A DNA stretch of 64,000 nucleotides from Erinaceus europaeus. Taxonomy: Eukaryota > Chordata > Mammalia > Eulipotyphla > Erinaceidae. Made by a program: the position numbers and the translations under genes. Within the stretch, counting starts at the first letter, position 1; each line of letters opens with the position of its first letter. Under the pieces are notes generated by a model, which saw only the letters and a list, made by a program, of their open reading frames with translations, was not told the DNA's origin and did not search any database. Positions 55,618 to 64,000 of this stretch are shown one piece after another. Location: contig NC_080185.1 of the NCBI RefSeq assembly GCF_950295315.1, positions 48,403,237 to 48,467,236 on the forward strand, given 5' to 3'.

Positions 55618-55870
55618 GGCTATTATAAATTGTGTTGCTATGAACACAGGTATACTCAGAATGCAGGTATACTCAGATCTTTTTGGATGAATATGTTTGA
55701 TTCCTTAGCCTGTATCACCAAGAGAGGAATTGCGGGGTCCTACAGTAAGTCCACTTTCAGACTTCTGAGAGTTCTTTAGACTACTATCCACAGAAGTTGG
55801 ACCACTTTATATTTCCACCAGCAGTGTGAATACGGTTCTTTACACCCACAATCTCTTCAGCATTTGTTTT

Positions 55871-56650
55871 TACTTTATTTTTTTTTTAATTTAAGAAAGG
55901 AGACATTAACAAAACCATAGGATAAGAGGGGTACATTTCCACACAATTCCCACCACCCGATATCCATATCCCATTCTCTCCCCTGATAGCTTTCCCATTC
56001 TCTATCCCTCTGGGAGCATGGACCCAGGGTCCTTGTGGGTTGCAGAAGGTGGAAGGTCTGGTTTCTGTAATTGCTTCCCCATTGAACATGGGCGTTGACT
56101 GGTCGATCCATACTCCCAGTCTGCCTCTCTCTTTCCCTAGTAGGGTGGGTCTCTGGGGAAGTGGAGCTCCAGTACACATTGGTGGGGTCATTTGTCCACG
56201 GAAGTCTGGCCGGCATTGTGCCAGCATCCGGAAGCTGGTGGCTGAAAAGAGAGTTAACATACAAAGCCAAACAAATTGTTGAGCAATCATGGACCTAAAG
56301 ACTGGAATAGTATAGATGAAGTGTTGGGAGGTATTCCTTGCAGGCTCTTGTGTACTTCAGCTTCCAGGTATATATTTTTCCCTATCTCAGGGGACCTGGA
56401 CTATATCTATGTTTGGGGACTTTATTGGGGACTGGACCACCTGGAATGGAATTAGAGAATACTATGAAAGGAAAGGTCTCACCTGAGTAATGAAGCTGAA
56501 GGGTTGTCATTTCACACCTGAAGTCTCTGGACACAATCTGAAGTGAAGCATGCTGGGGTGACACTCGTTTTGTTGATTGGGTTGCGATCTGTTGATGCAG
56601 TATTATTTGATTTGGAATGAGAGAAGCATGCAGGAAAGTGGTTACTGTAT
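55871..56650 (-). mobile_element. L1 3' end, long truncated copy
   Basis: Minus strand with a T-run at about 55876-55887. It has AGGAGACATTAACAAAACCA, GGTCTGGTTTCTGTAATTGC and GAAAGGAAAGGTCTCACCTG. Same type as 63370-64000. Open frames of 131 and 134 codons inside are translations of the repeat. Confidence 0.88.
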
Positions 56651-57309
56651 TTTCTGGGATAGTAAATGCTATCTATCCTTTCTGGGATAGATGACACTGC
56701 CCAACCCCTTGACCCTTTGAATGCTACTATCCTTTCTATGACATTCTCACAGGAATGAAGTGTTATCTCACTGAGGTCTTTATTTACATTTCACTAACAG
56801 CAGTGACTTGGAGCATTTTTTCAAATGTCTATTGGCCTTTTGGATTTTTTCCTTAGTGAATATTCTGTTCATATCCTCACCAAATCCTTGTTGAGTTTGG
56901 TGAGCTCTTTATATACTTTGGTTATTAGTATTTTTTATGATGTATATAGCATGTGAAAATCTTCTCCTATCCTGTAAAAAGTACTCTTTATTGGGGTGGA
57001 TGTATCTTTTGCTCTGTAGGAGCTTTTCAATGTGAATTTGAGATCGTCCCATTGATTTATTTTTGGTTTTGTATTCTTTGTAAGGGGACTTGTGCTACTA
57101 AAGATGCCTTAGATGGAAAGAAAGTTCTACCAATATTTTCCTCTAAATATTTTACTTTTAACATACAGTATTTGGGGAGTTACGAACTAGTTCATTTCCC
57201 ACATGGTTAACGATTTTTCACATATAAACTCAACAAAGAATTGAGGAGAAGTATGATTTTTCAGGAATTTTAAAATTTATTCAGGAAAATTGAGAACAAC
57301 CACATGTTG

Positions 57310-57380
57310 AAATGAGAGAGAGCGATAGACAGAGAGAGAAAGAGAGAGAGACAGAGACAGAGAGAAAGAGAGAGAAATAG
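57310..57380. repeat. (GA)n-rich tract
   Basis: GAGA with a few C and T interruptions, just left of the L1-C tail. Confidence 0.93.
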
Positions 57381-57410
57381 GATTGATGGCAATTTACTCT
57401 TTCTTTTTTT

Positions 57411-59532
57411 TTCTTTTTTATTTAAGAAAGGATTAATTAACAAAACCATAGGGTAGGAGGGGTACAATTCCACACAATTCCCACCACCCAATCTCCATAT
57501 CCCACCCCTCCCCTGATAGCTTTCCCATTCTCTATCCCTCTGGGAGCATGGACGAAAGGTCATTGAGGGTTGCAGAAGGTAGAAGGTCTGGCTTCTTTAA
57601 TTGCTTCCCCGCTGAACATGGACGTTGACTGGTCAGTCCATACTCCCAGTCTGCCTCTCTCTTTCCCTAGTAGGGTGGGTCTCTGGGGAAGCGGAGCTCC
57701 AGGACATATTGGTGGGGTCTTCAGTCCAGGGAAGCCTGGCTGGCATCCTGATGACATCTGGAACCTGGTGAATGAAAAGAGAGTTAACATACGAAGCCAA
57801 ACAAATTGTTGAGCAATCATGGACCCAAAGCTTGGAATAGAGGAGAGGAAGTGTTAGGGGGGTACTCACTGCAAACTCTAGTGCACTTCTGCTTTCAGGC
57901 ATATATTTTGCAGTAGTTTACAGATACGTGTGAACATATGCTCTCTCTCACAGAAACTGGTGTATATCTAGGTTTTGGGACTTTGTTAGAAAGTGAACCA
58001 CCTGAGATAAAATTAGAGTATACTATGAAAGGAAAGGTCTCACCCGAGTAATGAAGCTGAAGTGTTGTCATTCCACACGTGAAGTCTCTGGACACAGTCT
58101 GAAGTGAAGCATGTTGATATGGATTGGGAGAGGCATACGGAAAAGTGGGCCCTATACAATGGTTCTAGGACTAGGGGAAGTAGGGGCTCTATAGTGGAGA
58201 TGTGAGGTTCCTGCTGTCTTAGGGTTCCAAAAGACAATCGTCAGTTAATGTTATCATCACATTGTTTGGTAATTGGGTTAACTTTGAAAAGTCCTTTTGT
58301 TAGGGTTTGCTGTACAGTTCCCAGTATCTTGTATATAGCTGTGCTATTGGTTGCTTCTGATCCACTTGGTCTAGGCTTTTGAGAGGGTTTGCATATCAAT
58401 TATACAGCCTATATATTAAAAAAATTCAGTTTGTGTTTTGAAAAACTTTGAGACATACAATTGATTTTCCCCCTCTCATATTAATTAACTAGTGATTTAT
58501 ATGTCTACATTTTGCTAGGAGTCTACATAAACACCATTCCCACCACCAAAAGACTGTGACCCAACCCTCCCACCCACTCCCACCCCCCACTGGCCCAGGA
58601 AGCTGCATGTCTACCCCTCACCACAGGGTTTTTACTTTGGTGCCCTACTTACAACTTGATCAGGTCCTGCTTTTAGTTTCCCTTTCAGATCTTCTTACTC
58701 AACTTCTGTTGATGAGTGGGATCATCCCATACTCATCTTTATCTTTCTGACTTAGCTCACTTAACATAATTCCTTCTAGCTCTGTCCAAGATGTGTCAGA
58801 AAAGGTGGGTTCATTGTTCTGGATAGCTGCATAGTATTCCATTGTGTATATATACCACATCGTGATCAGAGGCAGCTGATTGTTAAAAAAAAAAAAAACA
58901 CCTCAGGACTAGACAGGGATAGCTGAAATAGACAGTTATGTAGATCTACTATCCACTGTATATTCTAGGGGTAACTAAAGGAGGAAGGGATGCTGAGCAG
59001 AGATACTCGCAGTGAGAGTCAAACTCTGAGTCAGAATTCTTCCCCAAAATAATTCCCAAATATGTATCAGTGAATTCAAAAAAGCACACTGTTTGGTGGT
59101 GTGGGGGATGGGGTCTTTGGCTTTGGAAGCTGTAGGATTAAGGTAGAAAGGATGGCAAGAATGAGAAAAAGAAAAAAAAAGAGAGAAAAAAGAAAAAGAT
59201 AAGAAAAAGAACAGTCATAAAAGAGCGGTGAAAAGAAAGAGTTCATTTATTTATTTATTTTTAATTATTTAATTAGCTATGCGGTGGTGGTATTGGCTAC
59301 TTAGAAAGAAAAAAGGCCAGAGGTTTCAGAAGGGTATAGACTTAGAATGATTGATAGTCCCTGGTGGGACAGGAATTTTGGTAAAGAAAGGGGCTCAGCA
59401 GGGGAGCCTGCTAGGAGCTTGTCCCCAGGGATTGGTTATGGTGGGAGGGAAGGGGGAGGAGCTGTGCTTAATAATTTAAAAGAAAGAAAAATAATTTTTC
59501 CCCTTTTTTCCTACTCTATATTTTAACCCAAA
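57411..59532 (-). mobile_element. L1-C: internally deleted LINE-1
   Basis: 57411-58858 matches the L1-A 3'UTR plus about 160 bp of ORF2 end (L1-A 9422-10925). From about 58917 to 59532 it matches L1-A 5'UTR (about 15800-16538) in the same orientation. The intervening coding region of about 4.9 kb (all ORF1, nearly all ORF2) is missing; about 58 bp of unassigned sequence with an A14 run marks the junction. The two promoter modules at the far 5' end are also absent; a SINE abuts there. Confidence 0.85.
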
Positions 59533-59788
59533 TCCATTGCTCTTGGAGGCCATTTTTCCCATTTTTTTGCCCTTGCTGTTATTGTTGCCACTGCTGCTGT
59601 TGTTGTTGGATAGGAAAGAGAAAAATCAATAGAGGAGAAGATGCAGGGAGAGAAAGATAGACATCTGCAGACCTACTTCACTACTTGTGAAGCGACCCCT
59701 TCGCAGGTGGGGAGCCAGGGGCTTGAACCGGGAACTTTGAGTGGGTCCTTGTGCTTTGCAACATGTGCTGCACTACCTCCCAGCCCCT
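59533..59788 (-). mobile_element. SINE-A
   Basis: Minus strand: CCATTGCTCTTGGAGGCCAT, GTTGTTGTTGGATAGGAAAG, GCAGGTGGGGAGCCAGGGGC. The end of the 3' segment is missing where it meets L1-C. Confidence 0.88.
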
Positions 59789-60375
59789 TCTAGTGGTTTC
59801 TTACTGTACTTTTCAGAACTCTCTATCTATTACCATGCAATCTGCATGTAATGATGGCTTTATTTCTTTTTGAATTTGGATTCCTTTTCTGTCTTTTCCA
59901 TATCTGATTGCTTTGGCTAGAAATTCCAGTACTATATTAGTCTTTTTTTTTTTTTCTGGAAGAATTGGAGCAGCAGGTGTATAAGTTTGTCAAAAGTCTT
60001 GTAGAGGGAGTCTGGCTGTAGCGCAGCGGGTTAAGCGCAGGTGGCGCAAAGCACAAGGACTGGCATAAGGATCCCGGTTCGAGCCCCGGCTCCCCACCTG
60101 CAGGGGAGTCGCTTCACAAGTGGTGAAGCAGGTCTGCAGGTGTCTGTCTTTCTCTCCCCCTCTCTGTCTTCCCCTCCTCTCTCCATTTCTCTCTGTCCTA
60201 TCCAACAACGACAACAACAATAATAACTACAACAATAAAACAACAAGGGCAACAAAGGGAATAAATAAAAAATAAATATAAAAAAAAAGTCTTGTAGAAT
60301 TCATTAGTAACATCATCTGGCCCTGGGTTTTTGTGCTTAATGAAATTTGATTGCTTGTTCAACTTTCTGTTTACT
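59789..60375 (-). mobile_element. Old L1 fragment, ORF2 reverse-transcriptase region
   Basis: Minus strand: TTCTAGTGGTTTCTTACTGT, GATTGCTTTGGCTAGAAATT, TTCATTAGTAACATCATCTG. It is interrupted by a SINE-A at 60006-60284. Confidence 0.75.
60006..60284 (+). mobile_element. SINE-A
   Basis: Full-length, well-preserved plus-strand copy. The A-box region reads TAGCGCAGCGGGTTAAGC and the B-box GGTTCGAGCCCC; the tail is ATAAATAAAAAATAAATATA plus an A-run. A perfect 14-bp TSD (AAAAGTCTTGTAGA) lies at 59992-60005 and 60285-60298. Confidence 0.96.
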
Positions 60376-61205
60376 GAGTCATTTTATTGGGGAAATAATA
60401 ATTTACAAGGTTGTTGTTCTGTGTGTATATGTGTACACTTCCTTATGTTGCTATGATAGGTGTCAACACATCATACACTCTACCAACTCTCATCTCCACC
60501 ATAGAACACTGGGTCCCACTACCTAGCTTCCGTATCCCATTCCCTCCCCTGATTAGCTTTCCTATTCTTTAACCTTCTGGGAGTATGGACCCCAGGTCAT
60601 TGTGGGATGCAGAAAGTGAATGGTCTGGCTTCTGTAATTGCTTCCCCTCTGAACGTAGGATGACAGGTCCATCCATACTCCAAGCCTCTCTCTCTCTCTC
60701 TTTCCTTAGTGAGAAAGGGGTTTGGGGAAGTGGAGCTCTAAGACACATTGGTGGGGCTGTCTGTCCAGGGAAGTCTGTTCAGTATCCTGCTAGCATCTGA
60801 AACCTGGTGGCTGAAAAGAGAGTTAACATACAAAGCTAAACAATTTATTTTGACCTAAAGGCTAGAAAAGTGCAGATGAAGTGTTGGAGGGGGTCCTCCA
60901 TTTTGAGACAGCGAGTAGGCATATTTTAATTATATTTCAAAGGGCCTGTAGCTATACTAGTTTTTTTCCCCTGAGCTTGAAATCTGATATACAGGTGCAT
61001 CCAAGTTATTATCTGGGGAGGTGATGTCATGGCTGGAAAAGGGACAGAAAGCTGGATCAGGGAATAGAGTAGTTCCCTAATATGGGGAAGGGGTATAAAT
61101 ATTGTTGACTGTAAACCCCATCGGTTTGATTTGGTCTGGGGCCCATACTTAGCTTAGGAGCATCCCTGTAGATGTAAGCTCACATGCTGTGGTCATGAGT
61201 AGGAA
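60376..61205 (-). mobile_element. L1 3' end, long truncated copy
   Basis: Minus strand and diverged at its tail side: CCCTCCCCTGATTAGCTTTC, GTGGGATGCAGAAAGTGAAT, GGCCTGTAGCTATACTAG, TAAGCTCACATGCTGTGGTC. Confidence 0.82.
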
Positions 61206-61440
61206 CATGTTTAATTTTTTATTGCTAAGATTTATGAGCTTTTCATATATTTTGGTTACTAATCCTTTGTCTAATTTATAGTGTACCAAAATCTACCCCT
61301 ATTCAGTAAGATGTCTTTTTATTGTGGTGGTTTCTTTTGCTGTGAAGAAGCTTTTAACTTGATGCAATCCCACTGACTTATTTTTGCTTTTGTTTTCCAT
61401 GTTGTTAGTCTTGAGTCCATAACTATAATCCTCATAGATT
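61206..61440 (-). mobile_element. Old L1 fragment, ORF2
   Basis: Minus strand: GAGCTTTTCATATATTTTGG, GTGAAGAAGCTTTTAACTTG, aligning to the carboxy-terminal third of ORF2. Confidence 0.72.
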
Positions 61441-61955
61441 ACGTTCAGTGTCATTACAAAATCTTCAGTAATAATAAAAGATCAGAATACTGTAGAACAA
61501 TTTATCTGTTTATAGTAAAATTGAAAATTAGCAATAATCTTACCTACAAATTGCCTTTGTGTTTTTATTAAATTATTGAGTTTGAAATAGTTACTAATTT
61601 ACAGAAAATAATGTTAAGAAGCTTACATGATGTTATTGTACACTCTTTGACTATTCCCCTCAGTGTCCATAGAAACAAGAAAATTGTCAGTAATATATTG
61701 AGTTTATTTTTGTTTCTCCAATTATATGTATGTATGTTTGTAGTTCTATGAAATTTTTCCACAGGTGTGACTTTGGGGAGCTACTATAAGACTTCATAAA
61801 GCTTCAACTTTATTCTTATACACAATTCATCTTCTCATCCTGAATTATGGAAAGACTAATCTAGTCCTGAATGTCTATAAGTTTGATATTTTAAGAAGTA
61901 GTAAAAAGGAAATGCCATGGAATATTTTGAAATAAGCATTTTTCAGCCCAGCACC
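61441..61955. other. Unassigned AT-rich sequence
   Basis: No gene or recognisable repeat is seen. Confidence 0.4.
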
Positions 61956-62178
61956 TTTGGAATTTGTCCAAATTATTGCATCAATGATTCATTCCTTTGA
62001 TATTTGAGTAGTATTCCACTATATGAATGTATCACAGTTTGTTTACAAATTTACCAACCGAAGAACATCTGGGATGTTTCAGTTTGGGGGCTTGTATGAA
62101 CATTCTTGTACAAATTTTTATAAGAACATTAAATATTCTGTGAAAAGAGCTCAAAGATACAGTTATAGAATAATTGCT
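61956..62178 (-). mobile_element. Old L1 fragment, ORF2 end
   Basis: Minus strand: ATTTGAGTAGTATTCCACTA, GAACATCTGGGATGTTTCAG, CTTGTATGAACATTCTTGTA. In plus-strand order it follows sequence that normally lies 5' of it in L1, so it is not continuous with 61206-61440. Confidence 0.68.
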
Positions 62179-62184
62179 GGATTT

Positions 62185-62564
62185 TGTTGGTCTCCTTCTA
62201 AATTCTGCTTCAAAGACCCCTTCTGTTTCATTGGTTTAATCCCCCCTGCTTAACACTGTATTCTATTTACATAACCATTGTTAACTAAGCACCACCCTGC
62301 CTCCAGGGCATTGGTTTAACCCTCACTGTTTTGCAGGCTTTTTCCTTCTCCCCACCCCCTATCCTACGTAGATCCTCTTCGGACCTGACTCTTCCGCCTC
62401 AGGATATATAAGGACAGGATTGTGATTAGAGATAGTTTAGATTGAGCTGCATTCCACATGAATAAAGACTGAACTGTGTACCACTCAGCCATGAGTCCCT
62501 GGTCATCTCTCTCTCCCGCCCGCAAAGCTAGCCCGGCATAATGGTGCCTGAACTGGGACTGGCA
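62185..62564 (+). mobile_element. LTR of a second endogenous retrovirus family
   Basis: Starts TGTTGGTCTCC. It contains a TATA-type box (GGATATATAAGGACAG, near 62401) and a polyadenylation signal (CATGAATAAAGACTG, near 62460). It shares AAGCTAGCCCGGC with LTR family 1. If it ends at 62564 (CTGGCA), the flanks GGATTT and GGTTTT would be a 6-bp TSD with one mismatch. Alternatively it ends at 62538 (CCCGGCA), and TGGTGCCTGAACTGGGAC at 62542-62559 is a primer-binding site resembling that for a lysine tRNA. No coding sequence follows. Confidence 0.78.
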
Positions 62565-62639
62565 GGTTTTGTTTTTAATAAACTGGAAAACTGCATTCAA
62601 AAGTAACTGTAGTTGTATTGTAACACAAGTAAAGGATTC

Positions 62640-62760
62640 AGGGGTGAGGGGCTTTCAGTTTCACTGTACAGGGTGGGAATGTGTGGTGGGATCAGTGTGA
62701 AACTATACTCCTATTAATTTAAAATATTATAAATCACTATTAATTCGATATGCCAGGGGA
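62640..62760 (+). mobile_element. Old L1 3' end
   Basis: Plus strand: GGGGTGAGGGGCTTTCAGTT, GTGAAACTATACTCCTATTA, ATTATAAATCACTATTAATT. Confidence 0.65.
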
Positions 62761-63045
62761 AAATAGATGGACTATTTCAAGATCTATAACTGTTTACATT
62801 TTAATCTGAATATATATATTTCTTTAGTCTAAGCACTTAATGTATCAAGCTTATAAAATGATCAAATTCTGACTTTTGGCTTCAATTGTTTAAGTAGTTC
62901 TAAATACAAGTTGCTTTTTTTTTTTACATTAAGTTACATATGATCTTAAACTAGATAGACTAGAATTATTGAGTCCTATCAGTAGCTAAAATACTATTAA
63001 CAGTAGATATCACTAAATGATTTAAAGCATGGTAAAGTCAAGTAT
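62761..63045. other. Unassigned AT-rich sequence
   Basis: Nothing recognisable. Confidence 0.4.
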
Positions 63046-63363
63046 TGTAAGGGAAACCCCAACCAATCCCAATGGGATTTCTGAAGAAAAAGAAGTCCCC
63101 ACCTAACCTGATTATAATGATAATTATCTCTTGCTTCTTTAAACCCTAAGACTACAAGGAACCTTTTCCATTCTCTTTAAAATCTGTAGTTCTTCCAGTT
63201 TTGGAAACTTTGGGACTTTGTGTGTATTTCTTGATGCCTCTCCTTATGATCTCTTAGCCTGCTATACTGCCTTGCTGACCTCAATAAATCAATGCAACCA
63301 GTGTCACTTTATACCACCACTGACTTTTTGTTTTGGATTTTATCTAGATACACTATCTGGAGA
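63046..63363 (+). mobile_element. Possible LTR remnant
   Basis: Starts TGTAAGGGAAACCCCAACCA and has CTCAATAAATCAATGC near 63280 in the position expected of a polyadenylation signal. It ends somewhere before the next L1 tail, perhaps GAGATGTCA. No TSD could be matched. The 68-codon open frame 63218-63424 crosses into the next element and is not a gene. Confidence 0.4.
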
Positions 63364-63369
63364 TGTCAA

Positions 63370-64000
63370 CTTATTATTTATTTATTTATTTAAGAAAGGA
63401 GACATTAACAAAACCATAGAATGAGAGGGGTACAATTCCGCACAATTCCCATAACCTGATCTCTACATCCCACCCCTCCCCTGATATCCTTCCCATTCTA
63501 TATCTCTCTGGGAGTATGGATCCAGGGTCATTGTGGGTTGCAGAGGGTGGAAGGTCTGGCTTCTGTAATTGCTTCCCCGCTGAACATGGGTGTTGACTGG
63601 TCTAGATCCATACTCCCAGTCTGTCTTTCTCTTTCCCTAGTAGGGTGGGGTTCTGAGGAAGTGGCGCTCCAGTACACATTGATGGTGTCTTCTGTCCAGC
63701 GAAGTCTGGTCAGCATCCAGAACCTGGTGGCTGAAAAGAGAGTTAACATACAAAGTCAAAGAAATGTTGAACAATCATAGACCTAAAAACTGTAATAGTG
63801 CAGATGAAGTGTTGGGGGTATTCCCTGCATGCTCTTGTGTACATCTGCTTTCAAGTATATATTTTTCCCCTAGTTTATGGGCACAGGTGAACCTATGCTT
63901 TATCTCAGGGCACCTGGACTATATCTAGGTTTGGGGACTTTATTGGGGAGTGGAATACCTGGAATGGAATTAGAGAATACTATGAAAGGAAAGGTCTCAC
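63370..64000 (-). mobile_element. L1 3' end running off the window
   Basis: Minus strand. An (ATTT)n-rich tail at 63370-63392 is followed by AGGAGACATTAACAAAACCA, CATTGTGGGTTGCAGAGGGT and GAAAGGAAAGGTCTCAC at the window edge. It is close to 55871-56650. Its 5' extent is unknown. Confidence 0.88.

Larger units (their letters stand above)
55109..57210 (-). mobile_element. L1-D: old L1 ORF2, right part of the nested host
   Basis: Pieces at 55109-55188, 55618-55870 and about 56690-57210 follow one another in L1 order on the minus strand: TATATATACCACAGCTTTTT; CTATTATAAATTGTGTTGCT; AGCAGTGTGAATACGG; TTGGAGCATTTTTTCAAATG; GTGAAAATCTTCTCC. They are separated by an LTR-like insert and an L1 3' end. 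Frames are destroyed. Confidence 0.78.

Overview
The window looks like mammalian, gene-poor, repeat-dominated DNA. I found no convincing host protein-coding exon, functional RNA gene or CRISPR array. The recurrent LINE-1 (L1) elements, the tRNA-headed SINEs with (CAA)n/(TAA)n tails, the 6-bp target-site duplications (TSDs) around LTRs and the mammalian 5S pseudogene all indicate a placental mammal. The commonest SINE (called SINE-A here) resembles, from memory, the tRNA-derived SINEs of hedgehogs (Erinaceidae, Eulipotyphla). That species guess is an inference and was not checked against a repeat library. SINE-A, -B, -C and -D, L1-A, -B, -C and -D, and 'young' or 'older' L1 3' end are labels used only in this annotation.

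Layout. 1-8.5 kb: AT-rich sequence with SINEs, short L1 3' ends, a 5S rRNA pseudogene, a possible DNA transposon and an L1/SINE composite. 8.5-20.7 kb: an old minus-strand L1 split by L1-A (9422-17166), a nearly complete minus-strand L1 with perfect 15-bp TSDs, and by smaller insertions. L1-A keeps a duplicated GC-rich promoter, ORF1, a spacer, ORF2 and a 3'UTR, but both ORFs are broken. 20.7-50 kb: a mosaic of SINEs, L1 3' ends, two solo LTRs, microsatellites and unassigned AT-rich DNA. 50-57 kb: a multi-level nest in which an old L1 hosts L1-B (50277-55098), which in turn hosts a solo LTR (53660-53981). 57.4-59.5 kb: an internally deleted L1 (L1-C). 59.5-64 kb: old L1 pieces, SINEs, a fourth LTR, a possible fifth LTR and an L1 3' end running off the window.

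How the parts relate. L1 machinery explains most of the sequence: L1 copies, 5'-truncated 3' ends, one 5'-inverted copy, SINEs with TSDs and A-rich tails, and two very short tRNA-head insertions with TSDs but no tail. Endogenous retrovirus (ERV) LTRs form the second layer. Nesting gives a readable relative chronology.

Most notable observations: two candidate 'tailless' SINE-head retroinsertions (7426-7452 and 29865-29906); a repeated ETS/YY1-like promoter module in L1-A; three solo LTRs of one family with perfect 6-bp TSDs and a variable internal minisatellite; an L1/SINE composite in a single TSD pair; and an L1 lacking its whole coding region. I found no undescribed protein system.
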